Source: an uncultured Selenomonadaceae bacterium (GTDB lineage: Bacteria; Bacillota; Negativicutes; Selenomonadales; Selenomonadaceae). Taken from it: 64,000 bases of DNA. The notes beneath the pieces are model-generated. The model searched no databases, was not told the origin of the DNA, and saw only the letters and a list, made by a program, of their open reading frames with translations. The stretch is from the NCBI GenBank assembly GCA_905234175.1, contig CAJOGX010000006.1, positions 17,585 to 81,584 on the forward strand, written 5' to 3'. Shown here one piece after another: positions 17,293 through 25,621 of the stretch. Positions within the stretch are counted from its first letter, which is position 1. Each line of letters opens with the position of its first letter. A program made the position numbers and the translations under genes.

Positions 17293-17859
17293 ATGCGCTT
17301 AACCGCTTTGCTCGCAGCGTCGATTGCCGGCATGATTTTTTTCGCCGGTACCGCTCAAGCTTACGACTTGCCAAAGATTAAGCCCGATAAAAAAATTTCC
17401 GCCGAGTCCGAAGACGCCACGCGCAAAGGGCTCAAGGGCGACTGGTCTCACGTAGAAAAATTTGAGCGCGAAATTCAAGCCGCGCTTGCCGAAAACCCGA
17501 ACCTTCCCGCGTCCTCTCCCGCGCGCGTCACGGAGGACAAAAACCTGATTTTCATAGCCTACTACAAAGGCAACGCCTACTTCCTCGATAAGTACTCGCT
17601 TAAAGTTGCCCGAAATTCCCGCGAAAGACGCACCTGGAGCCAGCACATTTTCCCAATCGGCGAAGGTATTTCTCCGCAAAATTCAAGGGCAACTAAACAG
17701 AAATTCAATACCGAGGCTGGCGAAATTTACAATTCGCGCGGGCGCAGTGACAAAATTTCCAAAGCCAAAACCGACGCCGACCGAATTTTTCTGGAGGAGT
17801 GCTTCAAAGTCGGCTACTACTACGCGTTCGGAGAGGATTTTGACGAAGTTCAAGATTAA
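17293..17859 (+). CDS. Secreted protein of unknown function
   Basis: A 188-residue protein with a clear Sec signal peptide (MRLTALLAASIAGMIFFAGTAQA, cleavage after residue 23) and no membrane segment after it, so it is periplasmic or exported. The mature part is hydrophilic with a YYKGNAYFLDKYSLK core and a cluster of aromatic residues near the end (GYYYAFGE). I recognise no domain. It starts on the base after the YopX stop, without its own clear ribosome site, so the two are probably translated together. MetY follows 24 bases later. Confidence 0.8.
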   Translation: MRLTALLAASIAGMIFFAGTAQAYDLPKIKPDKKISAESEDATRKGLKGDWSHVEKFEREIQAALAENPNLPASSPARVTEDKNLIFIAYYKGNAYFLDKYSLKVARNSRERRTWSQHIFPIGEGISPQNSRATKQKFNTEAGEIYNSRGRSDKISKAKTDADRIFLEECFKVGYYYAFGEDFDEVQD

Positions 17860-17883
17860 CAAGTGGAAAGAGGTCTTTTTAGA

Positions 17884-19176
17884 ATGAGCGAAAACCACAG
17901 GTACAAATTTGAGACGCTTCAGCTCCACGTTGGGCAGGAAAATCCCGACCCAGTTACTGACGCGCGCGCTGTCCCGATTTACCAAACCACGTCGTACGTT
18001 TTCCATAACTTCGACCACGCCGCAGACAGATTCGCGCTGCGCGACGCCGGAAATATCTACGGGCGCCTGACAAATCCTACGCAGGACGTTCTTGAACGCC
18101 GAATCGCCGCCCTTGAAAACGGCTCGGCGGCTCTGGCGGTTGCTTCCGGCGCGGCGGCCGTCACCTACGTCGTGCAGGCTCTTGCGCATAAGGGGCAGCA
18201 CGTCGTTGCGGCGACCACGATTTACGGCGGCACCTTCAACCTTTTTGAACACACGCTGCCCGATTACGGCATCGAAACCACTTTCGTCGACCCATCCAAG
18301 GGCGCCAAAGTTTTTGAAAAAGCTATCAAAAAAAATACCAAGCTGATTTTTATCGAGTCCGTCGGCAACCCCAACGCCACGCTGATTGACATTCAGGCCG
18401 TCGCGGACGTTGCGCACAGGCACAAAATCCCGCTGGTTATCGACAACACTTTCGCCACGCCTTACCAAATCCGCCCGTTCGAGTACGGCGCTGATATTGT
18501 CGTTCACTCGGCGACGAAATTTATTGGCGGGCACGGCACCACGCTCGGCGGAATTATCGTCGAGGGCGGCAACTTCGACTGGGAAAAATCCGGCAAGTTC
18601 CCCTGGCTCGTCGAACCAAATCCAAGCTATCACGGCGTCAGCTTTTACAAGGCGCTCGGCGCGGCGGCTTTCGTCACGTATATCCGCGCGATTCTGCTGA
18701 GAGATACCGGCGCCGCAATTTCTCCGCTCAACGCATTCTTCCTCCTGCAGGGCGTCGAAACTCTTTCCCTGCGCGTTGAACGCCACGTAGAAAATGCGCT
18801 GAAGGTTGTTGACTACCTCGCCAAAAATCCGAAGGTCACCAAAGTCAATCACCCCGCGCTTGCCAATCACCCAGACCACGCGCTCTACGAAAAATATTTC
18901 CCGAACGGCGGCATTTCAATTTTCACCTTCGAGATTAAGGGCGGCGCCGAAGCTGCTAAAAAATTCATCGACAGCCTGAAAATTTTCTCGCTGCTGGCTA
19001 ACGTCGCTGACGTGAAATCGCTCGTGATTCACCCCGCGTCGACGACTCATTCCCAGATGACTGAAGCTGAACTGCTGGCGTCCGGCATTACGCCTTCGAC
19101 GATTCGCCTTTCAATCGGCACGGAACACATCGACGACATTATTGCCGACCTTGAGGAGGGTTTCGCGGCTATCTGA
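17884..19176 (+). CDS. metY: O-acetylhomoserine aminocarboxypropyltransferase (sulfhydrylase)
   Basis: A 430-residue PLP enzyme of the Cys/Met metabolism family that makes homocysteine from O-acetylhomoserine and sulfide in methionine synthesis. The lysine holding the cofactor is Lys212 in HSATKFIGGHGTTLGG. The long form (about 425-430 residues) and the N-terminal FETLQLHVGQENPDP segment point to MetY rather than cystathionine gamma-synthase. The ATG at 17884 follows GGAAAGAGG; a GTG at 17863 would place the start before that site. No SAM riboswitch could be recognised upstream. Confidence 0.92.
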   Translation: MSENHRYKFETLQLHVGQENPDPVTDARAVPIYQTTSYVFHNFDHAADRFALRDAGNIYGRLTNPTQDVLERRIAALENGSAALAVASGAAAVTYVVQALAHKGQHVVAATTIYGGTFNLFEHTLPDYGIETTFVDPSKGAKVFEKAIKKNTKLIFIESVGNPNATLIDIQAVADVAHRHKIPLVIDNTFATPYQIRPFEYGADIVVHSATKFIGGHGTTLGGIIVEGGNFDWEKSGKFPWLVEPNPSYHGVSFYKALGAAAFVTYIRAILLRDTGAAISPLNAFFLLQGVETLSLRVERHVENALKVVDYLAKNPKVTKVNHPALANHPDHALYEKYFPNGGISIFTFEIKGGAEAAKKFIDSLKIFSLLANVADVKSLVIHPASTTHSQMTEAELLASGITPSTIRLSIGTEHIDDIIADLEEGFAAI

Positions 19177-19197
19177 ACTCAAAAGGAGCCTGATTCT

Positions 19198-20073
19198 ATG
19201 CACACAATGCAAAACGAAATTTTGAAAATCACCGTGGCTGAGCGCGGCGCCGAACTGAAATCTATCACCGGCGTTAAGGACGGCGCGCAATATCTGCATG
19301 ACGGGAACCCGCAGTGGTGGAAATACACGGCGCCAGTACTGTTCCCGTTCGTCGGCAAGCACGTTGACAATAAATACCGCGTCGACGGAAAAGTTTACGA
19401 ACTTCCGCAGCACGGCTTCGCGCGTACGACGGACTTCAAATGCATTCGCGAGGCGGCGGACGAAATCGCTTTCCGCCTGAGCTGGAGCGAAGAGACGCTC
19501 AAAAATTATCCCTACAAATTTCAGCTCGACATCGCCTACATTCTGCGCGGCAACGAAGTCGAAGTCATGTGGACGGTTGAAAATCTCGACGATAAGGAAA
19601 TGTACTTCTCGATTGGCGCGCACCCCGCGCTGAAGTGCCCGATTGTTGACGGCGAAAATTTTGACGACTGCTATTTGAAATTCAACGTGCCGGAAAAATC
19701 TTCGCGCATTCTGCTGGCGGCGAACGGCAACCTCTCCCACGACAGAGTTCCCACGATTGACGGCACCGAACTCCCGCTGAACTACGAACTTTTCAAGGGC
19801 GACGCGCTGGTTTTCGACGACCTCAAATCCGACGAAATTACAATCTGCTCGCGCAAAAGTTCAAAGGCTGTCACCGTCCGCGCGAAGGGCTTCCCGTACA
19901 TGGGTATCTGGACGCCAGCTAAGGGCGGCGCGCCGCTGCTTTGCATTGAACCCTGGCTCGGTCACGCAGATTATGTTGACTTTACCGGCGACATTTCCGA
20001 GAAGGAAGGCATTAACAAAATTCCCGTCGGAGAATCGTTCGACGCCGGTTTCACGTTTATCATTCACGAATAA
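19198..20073 (+). CDS. Aldose 1-epimerase family protein (LacX-like)
   Basis: A 291-residue galactose-mutarotase-fold protein. Typical elements are PVLFPFVGK near the N-terminus, the histidines in LPQHGFAR and IGAHPALKCP, and the acid in CIEPWLG, matching the catalytic set of the superfamily. LacX-type members interconvert sugar anomers, but the specific sugar is unknown. AAAGGAG precedes the ATG; Met4 is a possible alternative start. It follows metY by 21 bases and ends just before a strong terminator. Confidence 0.87.
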   Translation: MHTMQNEILKITVAERGAELKSITGVKDGAQYLHDGNPQWWKYTAPVLFPFVGKHVDNKYRVDGKVYELPQHGFARTTDFKCIREAADEIAFRLSWSEETLKNYPYKFQLDIAYILRGNEVEVMWTVENLDDKEMYFSIGAHPALKCPIVDGENFDDCYLKFNVPEKSSRILLAANGNLSHDRVPTIDGTELPLNYELFKGDALVFDDLKSDEITICSRKSSKAVTVRAKGFPYMGIWTPAKGGAPLLCIEPWLGHADYVDFTGDISEKEGINKIPVGESFDAGFTFIIHE

Positions 20074-20112
20074 AAAAAGAGCTGCCGTTTCAGCAACTCC
20101 AAAAATATTTTC

Positions 20113-20138
20113 AACGGGCGCAGAGCCCGTTTTTTTTG
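20113..20138 (+). terminator. Intrinsic terminator after the aldose-epimerase gene
   Basis: A 7-bp GC-rich stem (20113-20119 with 20125-20131, loop GCAGA) is followed by eight T. It closes the plus-strand run that includes metY. Confidence 0.88.
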
Positions 20139-20139
20139 T

Positions 20140-21633
20140 TCAACCCGCGCTGACGTAACTGCGCTGGCCTGCAGGAATTTTCGCCCAGTCGATTTGATTT
20201 ACCGCGACGCCGTTCCTTATCCCGTACGCCGCCGCAATTCCCGCCGCCTCGCCAATGCTCATGCACGTCGGCTGAATCCTCATCGACGCCTGAAGAATGA
20301 AACTCGCGCTGATACAACGCCCGCTGACAATCAGATTGGAAATTTTGTCGCAAATCAGCGCGCGGTAGGGAATTTCGTAGTAGCCGCCCTTCGGGAGTTT
20401 TTCGGAAACTTTTTCGCCGTGCGCGTCGATAAACCACGCCGTCCGGCAAACCGCGTCGGCAAAGCGGCTCTGATTGTGGTAATCGTCCTCAACCAGATAA
20501 TATTTCCCGCGAATACGCCAGGACTCGCGCGCGCCCAGCATAACCGCTTCGCGACTGATATACGCGTTCTCGAAGCCAGGCAGGTGCCGAATAAGATAGC
20601 CCGCCATATTGTGGAGCATTTTCCTGCCGTAAGTTACCGCGCGGCTGTAGTCGATTGGGTCGGTGGATTTGAACTTCACGGGAATTTCTGGGAAGTTGCA
20701 GGACATGACGCCGTTTTTGCCGATAATGCTGTAAGCCTGCATGTACTCCGCCTCTTCCTGCGAAAGTTCGCCGGTCTCAACGCCGCGCGCCATAAGTTCT
20801 TCCAGCTTGTAGCGCTGCTTCCTGTGCATTGCCTCCGCAATTTCAAAGTACGGCGGCAAAGATTTGCACCAGTCTTCCTTCAGCTCAATCGCCACGTACT
20901 GATAAAGCCGGTCGATGTCAATCCCGCCCATTTCAAAGCGGAAACTCATAGGCTGATTGTTGCCGGTTTTCTCGTAGCCGCGCTCGTGAGGGACGCCGAC
21001 ATTTCGCGCAAGGTAAGCGTCGCCCGTCGAGTCGATGAAAACTTTCGCGCGCACCGCCGCAAGTCCGGCTATCGTCTGAATAATCGCCGTGGTAATTTTC
21101 CCGCCCGAAGTCAGCGCGTCAACCAGAACAGTTTCGTACAGAATGTTGACGCCGGTTTCTTCGCACATTTCGTCATAAATCCAGGTGAGCGTTTCGGGAT
21201 TGTGCCATGTCTGCTGAGTCACGCCGTCGAAGGGCTCAATTCCCTTTTCGCGCAGGCGCTGTTTAATTTCGGCAACGTAAGGCGTGTCGCTGTTGGGCGC
21301 GTGCGTTTCCATGAACGGATACACGCAGCCAAGAACCGCCATTCCGCCCAGCGCTACACTGCGTTCGAGCAGAACGACTTTCGCTCCCTTGCGCGCTGCA
21401 TTAATCGCCGCCGCTGTGCCAGAAGGTCCGCCGCCGCATACACAAACGTCCACGTCGTACAGCACAGGAATTTTTTTGCCAGCATATTTTATCATGTCGC
21501 CGGAAACTTTTTCAGCCGCCTCAACTTCAGTCAAATCGCCGCCGCCGCCACTCAGAAGAGCGCCAGCTGTCGTCAAGCCCGCCAGCTTCATGAAATCCCT
21601 TCGCGAAATCGGTATCAAAAAACTTTTTGACAT
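20140..21633 (-). CDS. FAD-dependent oxidoreductase with Tat signal
   Basis: A 497-residue flavoprotein of the FAD_oxidored family. A twin-arginine motif (SRRDFMK) and a hydrophobic stretch at the N-terminus predict export by Tat with FAD already bound. The dinucleotide-binding fold begins with VDVCVCGGGPSGTAAA and continues with the ribose-binding glutamate in VVLLERSVALGG. The substrate is unknown. The ATG at 21633 follows GGAGG; ten in-frame codons upstream have no site. It sits just downstream of a PTS operon but has its own promoter, so a link to sugar uptake is only a guess. Confidence 0.87.
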   Translation of the reverse strand: MSKSFLIPISRRDFMKLAGLTTAGALLSGGGGDLTEVEAAEKVSGDMIKYAGKKIPVLYDVDVCVCGGGPSGTAAAINAARKGAKVVLLERSVALGGMAVLGCVYPFMETHAPNSDTPYVAEIKQRLREKGIEPFDGVTQQTWHNPETLTWIYDEMCEETGVNILYETVLVDALTSGGKITTAIIQTIAGLAAVRAKVFIDSTGDAYLARNVGVPHERGYEKTGNNQPMSFRFEMGGIDIDRLYQYVAIELKEDWCKSLPPYFEIAEAMHRKQRYKLEELMARGVETGELSQEEAEYMQAYSIIGKNGVMSCNFPEIPVKFKSTDPIDYSRAVTYGRKMLHNMAGYLIRHLPGFENAYISREAVMLGARESWRIRGKYYLVEDDYHNQSRFADAVCRTAWFIDAHGEKVSEKLPKGGYYEIPYRALICDKISNLIVSGRCISASFILQASMRIQPTCMSIGEAAGIAAAYGIRNGVAVNQIDWAKIPAGQRSYVSAG

Positions 21634-21677
21634 AAAAAATCCTCCAATAAAAAAATCCCGCACAACTTGCGTACAGG

Positions 21678-21706
21678 ATTATAACAGATTTGCAACAGAT
21701 ATGCAA
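21678..21706 (-). promoter_or_regulatory. Promoter for the FAD oxidoreductase gene
   Basis: On the minus strand TTGCAT (21706-21701) and TATAAT (21683-21678) are separated by exactly 17 bases, 45 bases upstream of the ATG. Confidence 0.72.
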
Positions 21707-21711
21707 ATTTT

Positions 21712-21809
21712 TTACGCCATGAGACCAATCGCGTAACCTGCAATGCGATAGGTAAGAGCATTGCTATACCGATTGCGAACAGCCCGACGATAATCGTATT
21801 TTGCGTTCG
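21712..21809 (-). pseudogene. Decayed copy of the 3' end of a PTS IID gene
   Basis: Read on the minus strand, this stretch encodes TIIVGLFAIGI and, in a shifted frame, GYAIGLMA followed by a stop. The intact IID gene just upstream ends TIIVGLFAIGIIGYAVGLMA. An insertion of about 25 bases separates the two halves and carries inverted arms (21740-21746, 21758-21764). Only the last 30 or so codons are represented, so this is a relic of a duplicated or deleted IID paralogue. Confidence 0.75.
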
Positions 21810-21813
21810 TTTT

Positions 21814-22659
21814 TTACGCCATAAGCCCGACAGCGTAACCGATAATACCAATCGCGAAAAGTCCCACGATAATTGTCAGCGCGTTGACGCCTTTTTTGAG
21901 CAGGAACATACAGGCGAAAGTCATCAGCAGCGGCACGATACTCGGCATCAAGCTATCGAGAATTGACTGCAAAGTTGTAACGACGTGCTCACCGGCGGAG
22001 TTCGTGTATTCGGAAATAACCAGCGGCATGTTGACGCTCGTCCACTTTGCAACGAGCGCGCCCATAACCAGAAGACCGAGAACCGACGCGCCTTCGGTGA
22101 GGAAACGCATTTGGTTACCGCCAATATTTTCAACGAGCGCCGTGCCCTGCGTGTAGCCGTACTGCACGCCGTACCAGTGAGTTGCAAGGCGGATAATGTT
22201 AAAGCCAATGAAGAAAATGAAAGGACCAATCAGCGAGCCGGTAAGCGCAACGCCCGCGCCGAGCGCCGCAAGGACAGGACGAATCGTGCCCCAGAAAATC
22301 GGGTCGCCGACGCCAGCCAGAGGACCAATCAAACCGACCTTGACGCCGGAGAGCGTAGCTTCGCTTATATCAGCGCCGTTCGCCTTTTTCTCCTCCATAG
22401 CGCCAATGATACCCATAATCGCCGCCGCAACGAATGGCTGCGTGTTAAAAAATTCAAGGTGACGGCGCAGCGCTTTCTTGAGTTCGTCGCCTTCATAGAC
22501 GCGCTTGAGAATCGGAATCATCGCCACGCAGAATCCCATTGCCTGCATACGCTCGAAGTTGAAGGAGCCGAGCAGGAAGTTTGACCGTACAAAGACCCAA
22601 AACAGATCGTCTTTGGTAACTTTTTTATCTGCCATCTCTGTAACTTTTTTATCTGCCAT
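21814..22659 (-). CDS. manZ: PTS mannose/fructose/sorbose family transporter subunit IID
   Basis: A 281-residue IID membrane subunit that forms the sugar channel with IIC. FVRSNFLLGSFNFERMQAMGFC, the internal EEKKANGADI segment and PLAGVGDPIFWGTIRP are typical of IID proteins, and the C-terminal part is hydrophobic. AAGGAGG lies 8 bases before the ATG. The first eight residues, MADKKVTE, are immediately repeated as MADKKVTK because a 24-base unit is duplicated. The sugar is not determinable. It is the last gene of the IIB-IIC-IID operon; no IIA gene is present. Confidence 0.92.
   Translation of the reverse strand: MADKKVTEMADKKVTKDDLFWVFVRSNFLLGSFNFERMQAMGFCVAMIPILKRVYEGDELKKALRRHLEFFNTQPFVAAAIMGIIGAMEEKKANGADISEATLSGVKVGLIGPLAGVGDPIFWGTIRPVLAALGAGVALTGSLIGPFIFFIGFNIIRLATHWYGVQYGYTQGTALVENIGGNQMRFLTEGASVLGLLVMGALVAKWTSVNMPLVISEYTNSAGEHVVTTLQSILDSLMPSIVPLLMTFACMFLLKKGVNALTIIVGLFAIGIIGYAVGLMA
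22612..22659 (-). repeat. 24-base tandem duplication at the start of the IID gene
   Basis: Two adjacent, nearly identical 24-base units each encode MADKKVT plus one residue. Both units begin with ATG, so translation could in principle start at either; the ribosome site is properly spaced only from the upstream one. Confidence 0.85.
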
Positions 22660-22672
22660 CTCGTTCGCCTCC

Positions 22673-23473
22673 TTACATCAGTTCGGAATCGTCAATGTCG
22701 TCGCCTTCGACACCGCTACCGCCGCCAGTTTTCGCCGCTTCCTCAATGTCAATGTTCATCTGCATTGTCTGAATGTGGAAGTAAGCGCAAATCGCGCCGA
22801 TAGCGCCGAAACCGATAAGGTTAATGTCGGTGAAGACCGCCAGCAGGAATCCGAGGAAGAAATAAACCATGAGCTTCTGGGCGTTCATGAGGTTGATAAC
22901 CATTGCGTAGCCGACGACGACGATAAATCCGCCAGCGACCTGCAAGCCGCGCGTGATAACTTCCGGAATGGAATTGAGCGCTTCGTTGACAGTGTCGGTA
23001 CCGGCAACCATGTAAATCGCCACGGACGGAATTGCAACGCGCAAGCCCTGCAGTAAAAGACCGAGCCAGTGACACATTTCAATTCCGTGATAGTTGCCCG
23101 CCTCTGCGTATTTATCCGCCATGTGCTGGAAGAAAACCGTGATTGTACGAACGAAAATCGTGAGAACCTGTCCGGCAGCCGCCAGCGGGACTGCCAATGC
23201 GATACCTGCACCAATGCTTTGATGTCCAACTATAACCAGAATCGTTGAAACGACGGAGGCCAGTGCCGCGTCAGGAGCCATTGCCGCGCCGACGTTCATC
23301 CAGCCCAGCGCCATCATTTCGAGTGTACCGCCAAGAATAATTCCTGTTGTCATGTCGCCGAGTACCGCGCCAGTCATTGTACACGCTATTACCGGACGGT
23401 GGAACTGCGCCTCGTCCAGAACCGACGCGAAACCGGTTATCATCGCCACTATGAACAGCAATACCAGTGTCAT
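22673..23473 (-). CDS. manY: PTS mannose/sorbose family transporter subunit IIC
   Basis: A 266-residue integral membrane protein of the mannose-type PTS, which with IID forms the sugar-translocating complex. Recognisable are the N-terminal FIVAMITGFASVLDEAQFHRP, GTLEMMALGWMNVGAAMAPD and repeated long hydrophobic segments. I chose the ATG at 23473 with AAAGAGG about 11 bases upstream; a GTG at 23485 abuts that site. A non-coding gap of about 155 bases separates it from IIB, unusually long inside such an operon, and it may affect subunit ratio. Confidence 0.92.
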   Translation of the reverse strand: MTLVLLFIVAMITGFASVLDEAQFHRPVIACTMTGAVLGDMTTGIILGGTLEMMALGWMNVGAAMAPDAALASVVSTILVIVGHQSIGAGIALAVPLAAAGQVLTIFVRTITVFFQHMADKYAEAGNYHGIEMCHWLGLLLQGLRVAIPSVAIYMVAGTDTVNEALNSIPEVITRGLQVAGGFIVVVGYAMVINLMNAQKLMVYFFLGFLLAVFTDINLIGFGAIGAICAYFHIQTMQMNIDIEEAAKTGGGSGVEGDDIDDSELM

Positions 23474-23628
23474 AGCAGAAAACACCTCTTTCGCTTATTT
23501 TATGAAGTTTTCAAAGACCTGCGAAAAAATTTTTAAACCTGCCGAATCGACAACCGTTATTGCGCGGCAAAATGCAGGCACAGGAAGAACCCCGCGCCCG
23601 CACCTGCCGAACAATTTTCAATGCCGTT

Positions 23629-24120
23629 TTACCAGAGACCTTTCGCCTTCAGCGCTTCCTCAACGGGAACCTTCGTGTCGTTGGCGAGCTTGCGCATTTC
23701 AACTTCGATACCCATACTGAGCAGCTTTTTAAGTGCCTCAACGTCCTTGGGGCTAACGCCTACTGCCTGCGAAATCATCGTATCGCCGTCTTTAAAAGTC
23801 TTGCCGCCGAGATTTACCGACTTAAAAGGAATGCCGCCTTCGACCGCGCGAACAACGTCAGTAGGATTCGTGAACAGAAACAGCGTCTTGAAAGAATCAA
23901 ACTTCGGATTTTTATAAGCCTCGCAAGCCTTCTCTACGGAAACAACGTAGCCCTTAAGTCCGGGCGGAACTACCTGCAGGAGGAGCTTTTTACGCAGTTC
24001 GTCTTTCGCAACTTCGTCGCTTACGCACATAATGCGATTGCAGCCGGTGACCTTCGACCAGACCGTCGCGACCTGCCCATGAATCAAACGATCATCGATT
24101 CGGCAGAAAGCTATTTCCAT
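23629..24120 (-). CDS. PTS mannose/sorbose family transporter subunit IIB
   Basis: A 163-residue cytosolic phosphocarrier that takes phosphate from IIA and gives it to the incoming sugar. The phosphorylated histidine is His14 in the family signature RIDDRLIHGQVATVW. AAAGGTGG precedes the ATG at 24120; in-frame codons upstream lack a site and look non-coding. It is the first gene of the operon. The IIA domain is neither fused nor adjacent, so phosphate must come from a IIA encoded elsewhere. Confidence 0.93.
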   Translation of the reverse strand: MEIAFCRIDDRLIHGQVATVWSKVTGCNRIMCVSDEVAKDELRKKLLLQVVPPGLKGYVVSVEKACEAYKNPKFDSFKTLFLFTNPTDVVRAVEGGIPFKSVNLGGKTFKDGDTMISQAVGVSPKDVEALKKLLSMGIEVEMRKLANDTKVPVEEALKAKGLW

Positions 24121-24192
24121 AAAAATACCACCTTTCCCTTGCGCCACGCCACTTGTCCGACGCGGCAAAACCATTAACAATTACACGGGCTG

Positions 24193-24221
24193 ATTATATA
24201 TTACTGATAAATTTTTTGCAA
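24193..24221 (-). promoter_or_regulatory. Promoter for the PTS operon
   Basis: On the minus strand TTGCAA (24221-24216) and TATAAT (24198-24193) have an exact 17-base spacer. The leader to the IIB start is about 65 bases. No cre-like operator matching the CcpA consensus was noticed. Confidence 0.72.
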
Positions 24222-24250
24222 TAGCAAATGAAAATTTTCTTTAGGCAGTG

Positions 24251-24256
24251 TATAAT
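24251..24256 (+). promoter_or_regulatory. -10 element for mnmE
   Basis: TATAAT lies 18 bases before the mnmE start. The expected -35 position (about 24228-24233) matches the consensus poorly, so the promoter may need an activator or be weak. Confidence 0.45.
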
Positions 24257-24273
24257 TTAGCGGAGGTGATATT

Positions 24274-25617
24274 TTGAAAACTGAAGACACTATCAGCGCG
24301 ATTTCTACGGCGCTCGGCACGGCTGGCGTCGGCATTATCCGCCTCAGCGGCGAAAATTCTATCGCCATCGCTGAAAAAATTTTTGACAGGCCGCTCCTCA
24401 CCGCGCCCGACAGAAAAATTATTTTCGGTCACATTAAAAATTCCGCCGGTGAAATTGTCGACGAAGTTTTAGTTTTAATCATGCGCGCGCCCAAATCCTA
24501 CACGCGCGAAAACGTCGTCGAAATTCAATGCCACGGCGGCACCGAAGTCCTGCGCGAAATTCTCAGCTTAACTTTTCAGGCCGGCGCCCGCCCTGCTGAA
24601 CGCGGCGAATTTACTAAGCGCGCCTTTCTCAACGGCAGACTTGATTTAACGCAGGCGCAGGCAGTTTTGGACGTGATTCAGGCGAAAACTTCCACTGCCC
24701 TCAGCGTCGCCCAAAATCAGCTCGCCGGTAAAACTTCAAAAAAAATCCGCGCCATTCGCACCGAAATTCTCGGCGTCCTCGCTCATATCGAAGCGCTCAT
24801 AGATTTTCCGGAAGACGACCTCGACGACGCCATTACCGCTGACCTCGACGCTAAAATTTCCGCGCAGATTGACGCCGTGAAAATTTTCCTCGCCAACCAG
24901 CGCAGCGGTAAAATCCTGCGCGAAGGTCTTGAGACTGCGATTATCGGCAAGCCCAACGTCGGCAAGTCCAGCCTGCTGAATTTTCTCGCCGAAACCGACC
25001 GCGCTATCGTCACCGACATTCCTGGCACGACCCGCGACAGCATTGAGGAATTTGTCAGCATTCGCGGCGTCCCGCTCAAAATTATCGACACCGCCGGTAT
25101 TCGCAGTTCCGATAACCCCGTTGAAAAAATTGGCATTGAGCGCGCTAAAAACTGCGCCAGTCGCGCGGAACTGATTCTGGCTCTCTTCGACGGCTCCCGC
25201 GAAATTTCTGCCGAGGATTTGGAAATTCTCAGGCTGATTGACGGCCGCAGCGCAATTATTCTGCTGACGAAGGCGGATTTGCCGCGCGTCATTGACACTG
25301 CGCAGTTTGAAAATTTCACAGCGATTTCGGTGAAGACCGGCGCGGGCGTTGAGGATTTTTTGGACGCCATTGCTGAAAAAGTCGGCAGCGTCAACGCCGA
25401 GATGAATTTTGTCCGCGACGAACGCGAAGCAGATTTACTCCGGCGCGCCGTTGAAAATCTTGAAGAGGCTCGCGTTACGCTTGCAAAAAATATCGGGATT
25501 GACTTCGTGGCGATTGACTTGCGCGCGGCGCTGGAACTTCTCAGCGAACTCACCGGCGAATCCGTCACCGAGGACGTTATCAACGAGATTTTCAGCAAAT
25601 TTTGTATCGGGAAGTGA
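24274..25617 (+). CDS. mnmE: tRNA uridine-5-carboxymethylaminomethyl modification GTPase MnmE
   Basis: A 447-residue GTPase that with MnmG modifies U34 of several tRNAs. The N-terminal folate-binding domain ([19 protein letters not shown] start), a helical domain, the G domain ([10 protein letters not shown]-loop, GTTRD, DTAG and LTKAD motifs) and the C-terminal FCIGK end with the conserved cysteine are all present. The start is TTG after GGAGGTGAT (24262-24270). It is followed 4 bases later by its partner mnmG, the usual arrangement. Confidence 0.97.
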   Translation: MKTEDTISAISTALGTAGVGIIRLSGENSIAIAEKIFDRPLLTAPDRKIIFGHIKNSAGEIVDEVLVLIMRAPKSYTRENVVEIQCHGGTEVLREILSLTFQAGARPAERGEFTKRAFLNGRLDLTQAQAVLDVIQAKTSTALSVAQNQLAGKTSKKIRAIRTEILGVLAHIEALIDFPEDDLDDAITADLDAKISAQIDAVKIFLANQRSGKILREGLETAIIGKPNVGKSSLLNFLAETDRAIVTDIPGTTRDSIEEFVSIRGVPLKIIDTAGIRSSDNPVEKIGIERAKNCASRAELILALFDGSREISAEDLEILRLIDGRSAIILLTKADLPRVIDTAQFENFTAISVKTGAGVEDFLDAIAEKVGSVNAEMNFVRDEREADLLRRAVENLEEARVTLAKNIGIDFVAIDLRAALELLSELTGESVTEDVINEIFSKFCIGK

Positions 25618-25621
25618 GAAA

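Noticed and set aside
17683..18879. A 398-codon antisense frame over metY
   Set aside because: metY is unmistakable, and the antisense product has no recognisable fold or start signal.
20194..21630. A 478-codon open frame antisense to the FAD oxidoreductase
   Set aside because: The real gene has a Tat signal, FAD motif, ribosome site and promoter; the antisense product is Arg/Asn/Val-rich without any domain. Long antisense frames are common here because of the codon bias.
25409..25621. Upstream extension of the MnmG frame by 71 codons
   Set aside because: It lies inside mnmE, and homologues begin at the ATG at 25622.
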